From positions 124,001-188,000 of the forward strand of contig NZ_JAINVH010000010.1 in the NCBI RefSeq assembly GCF_020400825.1: a DNA stretch of 64,000 nt. Reading direction: 5' to 3'. This DNA comes from Streptomyces sp. HPF1205 (lineage in GTDB: Bacteria; Actinomycetota; Actinomycetes; Streptomycetales; Streptomycetaceae). Both the position numbers and the translations under genes were made by a program. A model generated the notes under the pieces. That model had not been told where the DNA came from. It did no database searches and saw only the letters and a list, made by a program, of their open reading frames with translations. Every line of letters starts with the position of its first letter. Position 1 is the first letter of the stretch. Below are positions 1 through 8,181 of the stretch, in pieces.

Positions 1-2
1 TG

Positions 3-188
3 TGGAGCGCGGTCCGCGACGTGGACCACCCGTACGGCTTCGCCGCGTTCACGGTGGACCCCGGCCGCTTCCCCGGCGACACCACCCGGCTGCACGTCAC
101 GTACTACAACGTGAACAAGCCGAACGGCGAGCTGTCGGTCTTCGAGCGTTTCACCCTGCACCGCAAGCGGTCCGACGGCGGCCGCTGA
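3..188 (+). CDS. C-terminal end of a phosphoesterase-like protein (partial)
   Basis: The window opens inside a plus-strand gene; 61 codons and a TGA at 186-188 remain. The tail contains the stretch FTVDPGRFPGDTTRLHVTYY followed by NVNKPNGELSVFERFTLHR, which resembles the closing beta-sandwich of secreted actinobacterial metallophosphoesterases (purple acid phosphatase type). The catalytic metal-binding part lies outside the window, so the family call rests on C-terminal resemblance only. A strong hairpin begins 12 bases after the stop, so the transcript probably ends here and is separate from the PadR operon. Confidence 0.45.
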   Translation, partial: WSAVRDVDHPYGFAAFTVDPGRFPGDTTRLHVTYYNVNKPNGELSVFERFTLHRKRSDGGR

Positions 189-200
189 GCCCTGCCGCGG

Positions 201-230
201 CCGGGGGGCGGCATGGGGGCCGCCCCCCGG
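201..230 (+). terminator. Hairpin terminator after the partial phosphoesterase gene
   Basis: A perfect 12-bp stem (201-212 CCGGGGGGCGGC pairing with 219-230) encloses a 6-nt loop. There is no U-tract, which is usual for high-GC actinobacteria. It lies just behind the stop codon at 188. Confidence 0.65.
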
Positions 231-333
231 CGGAGGGGCACCGTCCTGGCGGGTGGCGGGCGCCGGTTCTCCGGCGGTCCGCCGCCCGCCCGTTCTTTCC
301 GGTGGAATCCCCGGTGGCCTTCCACCCGCCTGT

Positions 334-356
334 ATACCGAGTATTGTACGGGGTAT
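334..356. promoter_or_regulatory. Imperfect dyad upstream of padR, likely PadR operator/promoter
   Basis: Two 10-nt arms, ATACCGAGTA at 334-343 and TACGGGGTAT at 347-356, are inverted repeats matching at 8 of 10 positions around a 3-nt centre. The site is AT-rich against its surroundings, contains three GTAT elements, and ends 22 bases before the GTG start of the PadR gene. PadR regulators commonly repress their own operon at such dyads. The assignment is inferred from position and symmetry. Confidence 0.5.
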
Positions 357-378
357 TCAGGCGAAGGAGGGGATCGCG

Positions 379-966
379 GTGAGCGTGCGCCACGCGTTGC
401 TCGCCCTGCTCGGCGAGGGGCCGAAGTACGGGCTGCGGCTACGTCAGGAGTTCGAGGCGAGGACCGGCGAGGTCTGGCCGCTGAACGTCGGCCAGGTGTA
501 CTCGACGATGCAGCGGCTGGAGCGGGACGGCCTGGTGGAGTGCGACCCGGAGGACGCCGCGCGGCCCGGCCCGCAGCGCACCTACCGCATCACCGAGGCG
601 GGCGCCGAGGAGCTGGCGGCGTGGCTGCGCACCCCGCCGGCCGACGACGCCCCGCCTCGCGACGAGCTGGTGATCAAGGTGCTGGTGGCGCTGCGGCTGC
701 CGGGCGCCGACCTGCCCGCGCTCCTGCAGACCCACCGCAACCACACCATCGTCCGCATGCAGCACTTCACCCGCCTCAAGGAGCACGCCGCCGACGACCT
801 GGCGCTGCTCATGGTCGCCGACGCGCAGCTCTACCGGCTCGAAGCGGTGGTCCGCTGGCTCGACGCGACCCAGGCGCGGCTGCGCCACCGCACCCCGCCG
901 GGCCCCGCGCCCTCCCAGCGCCCGGCGGCCGGGGCTCCCGTCCCGCCCGAGGGAGCCGTGCGATGA
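379..966 (+). CDS. PadR family transcriptional regulator
   Basis: A 195-residue cytoplasmic DNA-binding protein. The first 85 residues form a PadR winged helix: RHALLALLGEGPKYGLRLRQ opens the fold and the recognition region reads NVGQVYSTMQRLERDGLV, followed by a wing with RTYRITEAGAEEL. The C-terminal half is a helical dimerisation domain of the Vir type, ending in a Pro/Ala-rich tail. GTG at 379 is chosen because AAGGAGG at 364-370 is well spaced. The stop overlaps the next start as ATGA, so it is translationally coupled to the ABC exporter genes and probably represses them until an exported compound or envelope stress relieves repression. Confidence 0.9.
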   Translation: MSVRHALLALLGEGPKYGLRLRQEFEARTGEVWPLNVGQVYSTMQRLERDGLVECDPEDAARPGPQRTYRITEAGAEELAAWLRTPPADDAPPRDELVIKVLVALRLPGADLPALLQTHRNHTIVRMQHFTRLKEHAADDLALLMVADAQLYRLEAVVRWLDATQARLRHRTPPGPAPSQRPAAGAPVPPEGAVR

Positions 967-1697
967 GCGCGGCGCCGCCCCTGGAACTGCGGGGGGTGTC
1001 GAAGACGTACGGGGACGGGGCCGCGGCCGTGCGCGCGCTCGCCGAGGTCGACCTGTCGGTCGAGGCCGGCGAGATGGTGGCCGTCATGGGACCCAGCGGG
1101 TCGGGCAAGTCCACGCTGCTGACCATCGCCGGCAGCCTGGAGGAGCCCACGACGGGCGAGGTGTTCGTCGAGGGCACCGCGCTGTCCGGGCTGAGCCGGG
1201 GCGAGCGCGCCGGGCTGCGCCGCCGCCGCATCGGCTACGTCTTCCAGGACTTCAACCTGCTGCCGGGGCTGACCGCGGTGGAGAACGTCGCCATGCCGCT
1301 GGAACTGGACGGGGTGAGGTCCCGGGCGGCCCGCCGGGCGGGGCTGCGCGCCCTGGCCGAGCTGGACCTCGCCGACCGCGCCGACAGCTTCCCCGACGAG
1401 CTGTCCGGCGGCCAGCGCCAGCGGGTGGCGCTGGCCCGGGCCCTGGTGGGCGAGCGCCGGCTGCTGCTGGCCGACGAGCCGACCGGCGCCCTCGACTCCG
1501 GCGCCGGGGAGGGCGTGATGCGGCTGATCCGCGCCGCCTGCCGGTCCGGCGCCGCGGCCGTCCTGGTCACCCACGACGCCCAACTCGCCTCGTGGGCCGA
1601 CCGGGTGGTCTTCGTGCGCGACGGTGGGATCGTCGACTCCACCCGCCCCCTCGCGGGACCCGAGTCGCTCCTGGCGTCCGGTGGGGAGGAGTCGTGA
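963..1697 (+). CDS. ABC transporter ATP-binding protein, MacB/LolD type
   Basis: A 244-residue nucleotide-binding subunit. Walker A GPSGSGKS is at about residues 43-50, the Q-loop lies in VFQDFN near 95, the signature is LSGGQRQR near 144, Walker B is LLLADEPTG near 165 and the switch His is in LVTHD. The sequence is typical of ATPases that drive FtsX-like mechanotransmission permeases rather than substrate channels. It overlaps padR by 4 bases (ATGA) and the permease by 4 bases (GTGA), so the three genes form one tightly coupled operon. Likely roles are antimicrobial-peptide or lipoprotein export; the substrate cannot be told from sequence. Confidence 0.93.
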   Translation: MSAAPPLELRGVSKTYGDGAAAVRALAEVDLSVEAGEMVAVMGPSGSGKSTLLTIAGSLEEPTTGEVFVEGTALSGLSRGERAGLRRRRIGYVFQDFNLLPGLTAVENVAMPLELDGVRSRAARRAGLRALAELDLADRADSFPDELSGGQRQRVALARALVGERRLLLADEPTGALDSGAGEGVMRLIRAACRSGAAAVLVTHDAQLASWADRVVFVRDGGIVDSTRPLAGPESLLASGGEES

Positions 1698-4174
1698 CGG
1701 CCGTGCGGACCGCGCCCGGCCCGGTCGGCGGGCGCTCGCGGACGCACGGCGGGCTGCCCGCGCGGGTGGCCGTGGTCCGCTGGTCGTGGCGGCTGCTGCG
1801 CCGCGAATGGCGCCGCCAGGCACTGCTGCTCGCGCTCCTGGTGACAACGGTCGCCGGCGCGGTGTGCGGGCTCGTCGCGGTGGACGCGTACCAGTACAGC
1901 CCGGTCGGGACCTTCGGGTCGGCGCGGCAACTGGTGCGCCTCGACGCGGGCGACGACGGCCGGCGGACGCTGGAGGCGCGGATCGCGTCCGCGCGCTCGA
2001 AGCTGGGCACCGTCGAGGTGATCGCCCACCGGCAGGTGCCCGTCCCCGGATCGGTGTCGGTGCTTGACGTGCGGGCGCAGGACCCGCATGGGCCGTACGG
2101 CGCCGGGCGGCTGCGGCTGCTGGAGGGCCGCTACCCGGCCTCGGCGGGCGAGGTCGCCCTCACCCGGTCCGCGGCCGCGCTCTTCCGTACGGGCGTCGGG
2201 CGCTCGTCGCGGTTCGGCGGCCGCTCGCTCACCGTGGTCGGGCTGGTGGAGAACCCCGGGCGGCTCGCCGACACCTTCGCGCTGGCCGCTCCCCCCGGCG
2301 CCGCTGACCCCGAGGTCGCCGGACTCCCCGCGGCCTCGGTCGACCTCCTGGCCGACGCCTCCCCCGACGCGATGGCCGCCTTCCGCGCGGGCGGCGACGG
2401 ACCGCTCGACGTCCAGGACCGGTACGGCGACGCGTCCGCGGGCGCCGACGTCCTCGTCCTGGCGGCGGCCACGGTCGCCCTGCTGCTGGTCGCGCTGGTC
2501 GCCGCCGCGGGCTTCGCGGTGATCGCCCACCGCCGGCTGCGCCAGATCGGCATGCTGGGCGCGATCGGTGCCACCGACCGGCACCTGCGGCTGGTACTGG
2601 TCGGGCAGGGCCTGTTCACCGGCCTGGCGGGCGCCGCCACCGGCACGGCGCTCGGCCTGGCCGCGTGGCTCTCCCTGGCCCCTCGTCTGGAGGGCGCCGC
2701 GGGCCACCGCATCGACGCCTTCGCCCTGCCCTGGACGCTGCTGGCACCGCTCCTCGCGGTCGCGGTGCTCACCCCGGCCGCCGCCGCGTGGTGGCCGGCC
2801 CGCACGATGGCCAGGGTGCCCGTGGTGCGGGCGCTGTCCGCCCGGCCGCCGGAACCCGTGCGGGGCCGCCGCTCGGTGCGGGCCGCCGTGGTCCTGGTCG
2901 CCGCGGGCGCCGGGTGCCTCGTCGCCTCGCGCCGAACCGACGGGCTCCTCGTCGTGGCCGGCCTGGTCGCGGTGGTCGCGGGGATGCTGCTGGTCAGCCC
3001 GCTGGTCGTCCGCGGCCTGGCGGCGGCCGCGGGCCGGGCCCCGCTCACCGTACGCCTGGTCCTGCGCGATCTCGGCCGTCACCAGGCCCGCTCGGGCGCG
3101 GCCCTCGCGGCGATCACCCTGGCGATCGGGCTGCCCGTGGCGATCAGCGTGGTGGCCGCGGTGAGCCGGGACGGCGCCGCCGCCGGGAACCTCTCGGCCC
3201 GGGACGTCCTGGTCCGGGCCCCTTACGACGGGCCGCTCGTGCCCGTCCTGTCCGCCCCGGACCTGCGGCACCGGCAGGAGGCGGTCCAGCGGTACGCGGC
3301 GCAGCTCGGCGGCACCGCGACCCCGCTGGTGATGGCCTACGACCCGGCCGTACCGCCGGGCGGCATGCGGAGCGGCGGCTCCGGCCGGCAGGTCCTGGAG
3401 GCCGGCCGGCCCACCGGGCCGCGCACTTGGGCGAGCCTTCGGCTGTACGTGGCCACGCCCGACGCGGTCCGCCGGTTCGGCCTGCGCCCGCCCGGCCGGG
3501 CGGGCGCCGATGTCCTCACCTTCCTGCCCGGCCACGACGCCCTCACGCTGCTCGGCCAGGCCCGGCGCGGCGGCGACCGCGCCGCGACCGCGCACGTGCC
3601 CGGGCCCGCGTACTCCTCGCAGCCGCGGGTGTTCATCACCCCGGACGCGGTACGGCGGGGCGGCTGGCGGACCCTGACCGCCGGCTGGTTCGTCTCGGCC
3701 CCGCACGACCTGAGCGCCGCGCAGCGCTCCGCCGCGCGGGACATGGCCGTGGCGAACGGCCTGACCACCGAGACCCGGAACCTCCAGGAGGGCCTGGAGA
3801 CCGTGCGCCGGGGCTGCGTGGCGGCGGGCGCGGGGCTGGCGCTGGGCGTCCTGGCGATGACGGTCGGCACGGTCCGCGCCGAATCGGCCGACGACCTGCG
3901 CACGCTGACGGCCGCCGGGGCCGGGCCGCGGACCCGGCGCGGCCTGGGCGCGGCCACGGCCGGCTCGCTGGCCCTGGCCGGCACCCTGCTGGGCACGGCC
4001 GGTGCCTACCTGGTCCTGTTGTGCGCCTACGCGGACGATCCGGCGTCCCTGCGGCACGGCCTGTACCTCCCCCTGCTGACCGCCGTGCCCGGCGTACCCC
4101 TGCTGGCGGCGGCCGCCGGCTGGCTTGCGGCGGGCCGCGAGCCCACGGGGACGGCGAGGCGGCTGCTGGAGTAG
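1694..4174 (+). CDS. FtsX-like ABC transporter permease
   Basis: An 826-residue integral membrane protein. A membrane segment near residues 43-65 is followed by a large extracytoplasmic region, then a first FtsX core at about 255-390 (VLAAATVALLLVALVAAAGF, then the characteristic cytoplasmic turn AIGATDRHLR). A second block of helices lies near 400-500, a second extracytoplasmic domain follows, and the C-terminal FtsX core closes the protein. This is the long actinobacterial duplicated FtsX architecture. GTG at 1694 is chosen because it overlaps the ATPase stop as GTGA. It partners the preceding ATPase. The gene is convergent with the sensor kinase and followed by a hairpin. Confidence 0.88.
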   Translation: MTAVRTAPGPVGGRSRTHGGLPARVAVVRWSWRLLRREWRRQALLLALLVTTVAGAVCGLVAVDAYQYSPVGTFGSARQLVRLDAGDDGRRTLEARIASARSKLGTVEVIAHRQVPVPGSVSVLDVRAQDPHGPYGAGRLRLLEGRYPASAGEVALTRSAAALFRTGVGRSSRFGGRSLTVVGLVENPGRLADTFALAAPPGAADPEVAGLPAASVDLLADASPDAMAAFRAGGDGPLDVQDRYGDASAGADVLVLAAATVALLLVALVAAAGFAVIAHRRLRQIGMLGAIGATDRHLRLVLVGQGLFTGLAGAATGTALGLAAWLSLAPRLEGAAGHRIDAFALPWTLLAPLLAVAVLTPAAAAWWPARTMARVPVVRALSARPPEPVRGRRSVRAAVVLVAAGAGCLVASRRTDGLLVVAGLVAVVAGMLLVSPLVVRGLAAAAGRAPLTVRLVLRDLGRHQARSGAALAAITLAIGLPVAISVVAAVSRDGAAAGNLSARDVLVRAPYDGPLVPVLSAPDLRHRQEAVQRYAAQLGGTATPLVMAYDPAVPPGGMRSGGSGRQVLEAGRPTGPRTWASLRLYVATPDAVRRFGLRPPGRAGADVLTFLPGHDALTLLGQARRGGDRAATAHVPGPAYSSQPRVFITPDAVRRGGWRTLTAGWFVSAPHDLSAAQRSAARDMAVANGLTTETRNLQEGLETVRRGCVAAGAGLALGVLAMTVGTVRAESADDLRTLTAAGAGPRTRRGLGAATAGSLALAGTLLGTAGAYLVLLCAYADDPASLRHGLYLPLLTAVPGVPLLAAAAGWLAAGREPTGTARRLLE

Positions 4175-4194
4175 CGCGCGGGCCCGTCCGCTGG

Positions 4195-4230
4195 GTGCCG
4201 GACCCGCCGCGGAGGGGGCGGGTCCGGCAC
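4195..4230. terminator. Hairpin terminator behind the ABC permease
   Basis: A perfect 14-bp stem pairs 4195-4208 (GTGCCGGACCCGCC) with 4217-4230 across an 8-nt loop. It sits 20 bases after the permease stop, between convergent genes. Its right arm is also the first copy of the tandem repeat described next. Confidence 0.65.
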
Positions 4231-4333
4231 GGGTACCACGGCCCGCGGGTCCGGCACAGGCACCACAACCCGCGGGTCCGGCACAGGCACCACGGCCCGC
4301 AGACCCGGCGGCGGGCACCACGGCCCGCGGGTC
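4218..4333. repeat. 27-bp tandem repeat made from a terminator arm
   Basis: Three clean 27-bp copies of a unit beginning GCGGGTCCGGCAC lie at 4218-4244, 4245-4271 and 4272-4298. A diverged fourth copy of 28 nt at 4299-4326 and a partial copy to 4333 follow. They differ at only a few bases. The unit contains the right arm of the terminator hairpin, so the single left arm at 4195-4208 can pair with more than one copy. The block ends 17 bases before the sensor-kinase stop. Confidence 0.85.
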
Positions 4334-4350
4334 GACCGCGGCCGGCCCCG

Positions 4351-5790
4351 CTACCGGCCGCCCGGCAGCGTCACCGTGAACGTGGTCCGGCCCGGAACCG
4401 ACGTCACGCCCGCCGAGCCGCCGTGGGCGGCGGCCACCGCCGAGACGATGGACAGGCCCAGCCCGGCACCGTGGCCGGAGCGGGGATGCGGGGCGCGGGT
4501 GAACCGGTCGAAGACGGATTCGCGCAGGGCCTCGGGGATGCCGGGGCCGTCGTCGCTGACGGCCAGGGTCGTGGCCCGCGCGGTCTGCCGGAGGCGGACG
4601 GTCACCCGGGTGCCGGCCGGCGTGTGGGCGCGGGCGTTGGCCAGGAGGTTCGCTGCGATCTGGTGCAGGCGCGCGCCGTCGCCGGTGACGACGACGGGTT
4701 CGGCCGGCAGGTCCAGCGACCAGCGGTGGCCGGGGCCGGCCGCCCGGGCGTCGTCGACCGCGTCGAGGACCAGCCGGGTCAGGTCGACCTGTTCCCGGGC
4801 CAGCGGGCGTCCCGCGTCCAGCCTGGCCAGCAGCAGGAGGTCGTCGACCATGCCGCCCATCCTGGTGGATTCGGCGGCGATCCGGTCCAGCGCCCGGGTC
4901 ACGCCGGGCGGCACGGGGTCGGGATGGCGCAGCGCCAGTTCGGCGTGGCCGCGGATCGCCGCGACCGGTGTGCGCAACTCGTGGGACGCGTCGGCGGCGA
5001 AGCGGCGCAGCCGCTCCTCACTGGCGTGCCGCTTGGTCAGGGCGCCCTCGACGTGTCCGAGCATCCGGTTGAGCGCGGCGCCGACCTGCCCGACCTCGGT
5101 CCGCGGGTCGGTGTCGGGCACCCGGTCGGGCAGCACGACCTCCCCGCTGTCCAGCGGCAGCTCGGTGACGGCCGCGGCGGTGGCGGCCACCCTGCGCAGC
5201 GGGCGCAGCGACCAGCGGACCCAGAACGCCCCGGCCGCGCCGGCGGCGACCAGCGCGCAGCCGAAGACGACCGCTTCCACGACGACCAGGCGCTCGGCGG
5301 CGTCCTCGACGCTGCGCATCGACAGGCCGGTGAGCAGGACGTCCCCGTCGTCGCCCGCCGTGGCCTGCACCCGGTAGTCGCCGAGCGCGGACAGGTCCAG
5401 CCCGTGGCAGTGCCCGTCCACCGGCACGGCCGCGATCGCCGCGCGGTCGGCCGGGCTGAGCCGTACGGAGGTGTCCGACCCGGCGCGGACCACGGCGGCG
5501 TCGGTGACCTTGCCGTTCAGCAGCCGCGCGCCGAAGGTGCCCGGTGCCTGGCGGCGGGTGTCGGCGTACTTGTTGTCGGCGTCGGGCTCCCCCCGCGCGC
5601 CGTGGGTGTGTTCGAGGCTGGCCGGGAAGTGGCTGCCGGCCTGCACGACCTGCTGGTCCAGGCGCTCGGTGAGGAAGCCGCGCAGCCCGACGACCGCGGC
5701 GATCCCGACGGCCGCGCAGCTCAGCGCGAGCAGCACCACGAGCCCGCAGGTGAGCCGGGCACGCAGGGTGCGCGGCACCAGACTCCTCAC
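4351..5790 (-). CDS. HAMP-domain sensor histidine kinase
   Basis: A 479-residue membrane kinase. A first membrane segment (LVVLLALSCAAVGIAAVVGL) is followed by about 140 extracytoplasmic residues with no recognised sensor fold, then a second segment (VFGCALVAAGAAGAFWV) and HAMP linker (WSLRPLRRVAATAAAV). The HisKA helix carries the phospho-accepting His in ASHELRTPVAAIRGH, and the ATPase domain has the N-box HQIAANLLANARAHTP, DDGPGIP and GAGLGLSIV. GTG at 5790 overlaps the response-regulator stop (GTGA), so the pair is coupled and transcribed regulator first. The pair diverges from a flavin electron-transfer operon, which suggests a redox or metal signal; this is inference. Confidence 0.93.
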   Translation of the reverse strand: MRSLVPRTLRARLTCGLVVLLALSCAAVGIAAVVGLRGFLTERLDQQVVQAGSHFPASLEHTHGARGEPDADNKYADTRRQAPGTFGARLLNGKVTDAAVVRAGSDTSVRLSPADRAAIAAVPVDGHCHGLDLSALGDYRVQATAGDDGDVLLTGLSMRSVEDAAERLVVVEAVVFGCALVAAGAAGAFWVRWSLRPLRRVAATAAAVTELPLDSGEVVLPDRVPDTDPRTEVGQVGAALNRMLGHVEGALTKRHASEERLRRFAADASHELRTPVAAIRGHAELALRHPDPVPPGVTRALDRIAAESTRMGGMVDDLLLLARLDAGRPLAREQVDLTRLVLDAVDDARAAGPGHRWSLDLPAEPVVVTGDGARLHQIAANLLANARAHTPAGTRVTVRLRQTARATTLAVSDDGPGIPEALRESVFDRFTRAPHPRSGHGAGLGLSIVSAVAAAHGGSAGVTSVPGRTTFTVTLPGGR

Positions 5791-6518
5791 CACTGCGCCG
5801 CCTTCAGCACGTAACCGGCGCCCCGTACGGTGTGGATCATCGGCTCCCGGCCGGCGTCTATCTTGCGCCGCAGGTAGGAGATGTACAGCTCGACGATGTG
5901 CGCCTGGCCGCCGAAATCGTAGGACCACACCCGGTCGAGGATCTGGGCCTTGCTGAGCACCCGCCGGGGGTTGCGCATCAGGAAGCGCAGCAGCTCGAAC
6001 TCGGTCGGGGACAGCTCCACCGCCTCGCCGCCGCGGGTGACCTCGCGCGCCTCCTCGTCCATGACCAGGTCGCCGACGGCGAGGACGGCCGCGTCGCCGC
6101 GGGCCCTGGTCATCCCGGCCCGGCGCAGCAGCCCGCGCAGCCGGGCCAGCACCTCCTCCAGGCTGAACGGCTTGGTGACGTAGTCGTCGCCCCCGGCGGT
6201 GATGCCCGCTATGCGGTCCTCCACCGAGTCGCGCGCGGTGAGGAAGAGCACGCACACGTCCGGCCGGCCCTCCCGCAGCTTGTGCAGCACGGCGATTCCG
6301 TCGCCGTCGGGCAGCATCACGTCGAGTACGACCGCGTCGGGCTTGAAGGTCCTGGCCTCGGCCACGGCGGTGGCCACGTCGCCGGCTGTGCGCACCTGCC
6401 ACCCCTCGTACGCCAGGACGCCGGAAAGGACCTCGGCGAGGTCGGGCTCGTCGTCGACGACCAAGACGCGGACAGGGGTGCCGTCGGGGTGCGTGAGGGG
6501 ATGCGCGGTGCTGTTCAT
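5787..6518 (-). CDS. OmpR/PhoB family response regulator
   Basis: A 243-residue regulator. The receiver domain has the acidic pair in LVVDDEPDL, phospho-acceptor Asp66 in VVLDVMLPDG, the Thr in LFLTARD and the conserved Lys in YVTKPF. The C-terminal OmpR-type winged helix includes LSPTEFELLRFLMRNPRRVL, the recognition-helix region HIVELYISYLRRKI and the closing HTVRGAGYVL. The ATG at 6518 is preferred over one at 6533 because GGGAGG lies between them, 4 nt before 6518. OmpR-type regulators bind direct repeats of 10-11 nt, and such an array lies immediately upstream in the shared intergenic region. Confidence 0.94.
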   Translation of the reverse strand: MNSTAHPLTHPDGTPVRVLVVDDEPDLAEVLSGVLAYEGWQVRTAGDVATAVAEARTFKPDAVVLDVMLPDGDGIAVLHKLREGRPDVCVLFLTARDSVEDRIAGITAGGDDYVTKPFSLEEVLARLRGLLRRAGMTRARGDAAVLAVGDLVMDEEAREVTRGGEAVELSPTEFELLRFLMRNPRRVLSKAQILDRVWSYDFGGQAHIVELYISYLRRKIDAGREPMIHTVRGAGYVLKAAQW

Positions 6519-6608
6519 GATGCCTCCCAGCATCCCCCGACACGCGGCCGGGCGGGACGGGAGCGGCCTTTGCGATCGCTGTGAATCGGGCCACCGGCGA
6601 TCGGTGCC

Positions 6609-6759
6609 GGGCGTGTGCCGGGTGGTGCCGGGCGCCTGCCGGGCCGTTCCGGGCCGTTCCGGGCCGCTTCCAGCCCCCGTCCGAGCCGGTTCTGCGCCCG
6701 TTCCGAGCGCTTTCCGAGGCGATTGCGAGCCCGTTCAGAGCTCGTTCAGAAGTTACGCA
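6609..6759 (+). promoter_or_regulatory. Array of about fourteen 10-11-nt direct repeats (candidate response-regulator operator)
   Basis: Between the divergent regulator and reductase genes the sequence reads as consecutive units: three GGG...GCC units at 6609-6640, two identical GGGCCGTTCC units at 6641-6660, GGGCCGCTTCC at 6661-6671, then eight 11-nt units to 6759. The latter include GAGCCGGTTCT, GCGCCCGTTCC, GAGCGCTTTCC, GAGCCCGTTCA and GAGCTCGTTCA. The shared core is a GTTC-like tetramer near the end of each unit, once per helical turn. PhoB/PhoP-type regulators bind 11-nt direct repeats of this kind. The array ends 41 bases before the reductase ATG. Confidence 0.6.
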
Positions 6760-6799
6760 CGCACAGTGGCCGGTGTACGCCACGAAAGGAAACACCCCC

Positions 6800-8170
6800 A
6801 TGACCAGCACCTCGCCCCCACGCCAGGCGCGGCACGCGGTGGCCGCGCCCGCCCCGCGACGGCGCTCGACCGCCGCCTGGGTCCTGGCCCTCGGGTGGGC
6901 GGGCGCGGCCGCGGTGCTGGGCCTGTGGTGGCACGACACGACGGCGGTGGTGGGGTCCACGGACTGGCTGCTGGGCGCGGGCCGCATCAGCGGTCTGCTG
7001 GCCGGCTACTGCTGCGCGCTGCTGATGCTGCTGATGGCCCGCATCCCCGCGCTGGAGACCGGCGTCGGCAGCGACCGCGTGGCCCGCTGGCACGCGATGG
7101 CCGGCCGTTACACCGTGTGCCTGCTCGTCGCGCACATCGTGCTGATCCTGTGGGGGTACGCGGCGCAGTCGCACGCGGCCGTGCTGAGCGAGTCGTGGAC
7201 GGTGGTGTGGACGTACCCGGAGATGCGCAAGGCGACCCTCGGCGGTCTGCTGCTGCTCCTGGTCGGCGCGGTGTCGGTACGCGCGGCCCGCCGCCGGATG
7301 CGCTACGAGGTCTGGTACTACCTGCACCTGCTGACCTACGTGGCGATCTTCCTCGCCTTCTGGCACCAGCTCGCCCTCGGCGCGGACTTCGCGGCGGGCG
7401 GCGCGGCGAAGGCCTTCTGGTACGCGCTGTACGCGGCCGCGGCGGGGGCGGTGCTCTGGTACCGCGTGCTGGGGCCGGTGCGGCTCAACCTGCGGCACCG
7501 GCTGCGGGTGCACTCGGTGGTGCCCGAGGCCCCGGACGTGGTGTCGATCGTGGTGCGCGGCGAGCGGCTGCGGCACCTCGGGGCGCGCTCGGGCCAGTTC
7601 CTGCGCTGGCGGTTCCTGGCGCCGGGGCTGTGGTGGACGGCGAATCCGTACTCCCTGTCGGCGGCGCCGCGCCCGGACCTGCTGCGGATCACGGTGAAGG
7701 CGGTCGGCGGGCACAGCGCGGCCCTGGCGCGGCTGCGGCCGGGCACCAGGATCTGGGCGGAGGGCCCGTACGGCGGCCTCACGGCGGACCGCAGGACCCG
7801 GCGCAAGGTCCTGCTGCTGGCGGGCGGCGTGGGGGTGACCCCGCTGCGAGCCCTGTTCGAGTCGCTCCCCGCCGGGCCGGGCGACCTCACCCTGGTCTAC
7901 CGGGCCCGATCCGCCGCCGACCTCGCGCTGCGCCGTGAGCTGGAGTCGATCGCGGCGGTCCGCGGGGCACGGCTGATCTTCGCGCTCAACGGCCCGGACG
8001 GGCGCCGCCCCGCCCTGACCGCGGACGGCCTGCGGGCCGCGCTGCCCGACATCGCGCGGCACGACGTGTACCTGTGCGGCCCGCCCGGTATGGCCGACGC
8101 CGGCTACGAGGCGCTGCGCGCGGCCGGTGTGCCCGCCCGGCACATCCACCACGAGTCCTTCGAACTGTGA
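6800..8170 (+). CDS. Ferric-reductase-like transmembrane flavocytochrome
   Basis: A 456-residue membrane oxidoreductase. The N-terminal half has about six helices of the ferric-reductase/NOX type. His residues in WHAMAGRYTVCLLVAHIVL and in YYLHLLTYVAIFLAFWHQL are placed to ligate two b-type hemes. The C-terminal half is a ferredoxin-reductase module: flavin-binding strand NPYSLSAAP (the usual R-x-Y-S has Asn in place of Arg), pyridine-nucleotide motif GGVGVTPLRAL, CGPPGM, and the C-terminal HHESFEL. It should move electrons from cytoplasmic NAD(P)H through heme to the outside. ATG 6800 has GAAAGGAA upstream. It heads an operon with an FMN-binding protein and ApbE. Confidence 0.9.
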   Translation: MTSTSPPRQARHAVAAPAPRRRSTAAWVLALGWAGAAAVLGLWWHDTTAVVGSTDWLLGAGRISGLLAGYCCALLMLLMARIPALETGVGSDRVARWHAMAGRYTVCLLVAHIVLILWGYAAQSHAAVLSESWTVVWTYPEMRKATLGGLLLLLVGAVSVRAARRRMRYEVWYYLHLLTYVAIFLAFWHQLALGADFAAGGAAKAFWYALYAAAAGAVLWYRVLGPVRLNLRHRLRVHSVVPEAPDVVSIVVRGERLRHLGARSGQFLRWRFLAPGLWWTANPYSLSAAPRPDLLRITVKAVGGHSAALARLRPGTRIWAEGPYGGLTADRRTRRKVLLLAGGVGVTPLRALFESLPAGPGDLTLVYRARSAADLALRRELESIAAVRGARLIFALNGPDGRRPALTADGLRAALPDIARHDVYLCGPPGMADAGYEALRAAGVPARHIHHESFEL

Positions 8171-8181
8171 GGAGAGTCCCG

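Noticed and set aside
1235..4321. Long antisense frames over the ABC exporter (minus strand 1235-4321) and the overlapping plus-strand 2665-5814 frame
   Set aside because: Low-complexity Arg/Gly/Ala translations opposite or out of frame to well-supported ABC, FtsX and kinase genes.
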